Shown in pieces: positions 38,964-39,340 of a DNA stretch of 39,340 nt; the first letter of the stretch is position 1; each line of letters starts with the position of its first letter. Position numbers and translations under genes: made by a program. Origin of the DNA: a virus; IMG/VR virus record IMGVR_UViG_3300013126_000086, positions 1 to 39,340 of that record; one strand, written 5' to 3'. A model generated the notes under the pieces. The model saw only the letters and a program-made list of their open reading frames with translations. It had not been told where the DNA came from and did no database searches.

Positions 38964-39340
38964 TTTATGTAAGTTAGCTCCGCATAATTCCGCTCCGCGT
39001 AAGGTTGCTCCTTCTAAGTTCGCTCCGTGTAAGGTTGCTCCTTCTAATTCCGCTCCGCATAATTCCGCTCCGCAAAAGTTCGCCCCGCGTAAGTTCGCCC
39101 CGCGTAAGTCCGCCCAGCATAAGTTCGCTCCGTGTAAGTCCGCTCCGTGTAAGTCCGCTTTACGTAAGTCCGCTCCTTCTAAGTACGCCCCGTCTAAGTT
39201 CGCTCCGTGTAAGGTTACTCCTTCTAATTTCGCTCCACAAAAGTTCGCTCCGCAAAAGTCCGCTCCGTCTAAGTTCGCTCCGCAAAAGTCCGCCCAGCAT
39301 AAGTTCGCTCCGCAAAAGTTCGCCCCAAATAAGTTCGCCC
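38898..39340 (-). CDS. Large pentapeptide-repeat protein (5' end outside the window)
   Basis: An open frame on the - strand runs from the window edge to a TAA at 38898-38900, with no start inside, so the gene is truncated by the window. It encodes at least 25 consecutive A(N/D/E)(L/F)XX pentapeptides with a DNA period of 15 bases, and ends in the helix 'LSKEQVETVVQLLKNNIEE', almost the same as in the 65-aa protein at 33452. The solenoid mimics the shape of B-DNA in some relatives. Variable fifth positions include H, C, R and K. Composition is clearly more GC-rich than the neighbours. Confidence 0.85.
   Translation of the reverse strand, partial: ANLFGANFCGANLCWADFCGANLDGADFCGANFCGAKLEGVTLHGANLDGAYLEGADLRKADLHGADLHGANLCWADLRGANLRGANFCGAELCGAELEGATLHGANLEGATLRGAELCGANLHKANLSKEQVETVVQLLKNNIEE
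38955..39340 (-). repeat. 15-bp tandem repeats of the pentapeptide array
   Basis: About 25 units of a 15-bp repeat, consensus AAGTTCGCTCCGCGT-like on the + strand, with third-base and fifth-codon variation. The array continues past the right edge. Near identity at DNA level suggests unequal recombination or slippage. Confidence 0.85.

Noticed and set aside
38955-39340. Regular short repeats, at first sight like a CRISPR array
   Set aside because: The unit is 15 bp, in frame, without spacers of constant length, and encodes pentapeptide repeats.
1-39340. Complete circular genome
   Set aside because: The left edge cuts a + strand methylase-like gene and the right edge a - strand pentapeptide gene; joining the ends does not give continuous frames.
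1-39340. tRNA or rRNA genes
   Set aside because: No cloverleaf with a conserved T-loop and no rRNA sequence was recognised in the intergenic gaps on either strand.

Overview
The window looks like most of a tailed, contractile-tailed (myovirus-type) bacteriophage or prophage genome, in very AT-rich DNA. The host should be a Gram-negative bacterium: there is a lipobox-bearing outer-membrane spanin paired with an inner-membrane spanin, a GH24 lysozyme, and a DnaC-type helicase loader. The genus cannot be read from the sequence. No phage integrase, CI-type repressor or tRNA gene is visible, so the lifestyle is open. Both ends are cut inside genes: the 3' end of a DNA methylase-like gene on the left, and a pentapeptide-repeat gene on the right.

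Layout. The left part (479-28957, + strand) is a tightly packed virion operon with many 1-20 base start/stop overlaps. Its order is: small and large terminase; tail sheath, tail tube, a fibre-like protein, a baseplate protein and a tail assembly chaperone with a -1 frameshift; DUF2213 protease/scaffold, decoration protein and DUF2184 capsid protein, closed by a hairpin terminator; small head proteins, a long glycine-rich fibre and a pentapeptide protein; small membrane proteins that may be holins; a second fibre with its own promoter; DUF2612 baseplate protein, DUF1073 portal and MuF-like protein; neck proteins (DUF4054, gp10-like, terminator); baseplate plug, gp25, J, tape measure with a lytic transglycosylase domain, hub and Gp138-type spike. 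An IS607 element (tnpA-tnpB) then sits between the spike gene and a second tube-like gene. Tube, chaperone and tape measure, which are usually adjacent, are here about 16 kb apart, and the portal is separated from terminase and capsid.

The middle part (28978-30107, + strand) is a three-gene accessory operon behind a near-consensus sigma70 promoter. It ends with an HAD-type phosphatase-like protein.

The right part (30184-39340, - strand) reads, in transcription order: pentapeptide array, two unknown genes, DUF6291 replication protein, DnaC-like loader, then a very strong promoter (TTGACA-17-TATAAT with extended -10) driving an unknown gene, YqaJ exonuclease, RecT, SSB and a winged-helix-like protein. 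After these come the i-spanin, a small pentapeptide protein, the o-spanin, a lipase-fold protein, a terminator, a zinc-ribbon protein, an unknown protein, the endolysin and a DUF1064 nuclease. An IS200/IS605-like non-autonomous element with a long bulged hairpin lies between the last two.

The most distinctive observations are the shuffled virion modules, the second tube-like protein, the canonical A_AAA_AAG slippery site, the two transposon systems, the lipase with a duplicated start fragment inside the lysis cluster, and a family of pentapeptide genes that share a nearly identical 3' end.
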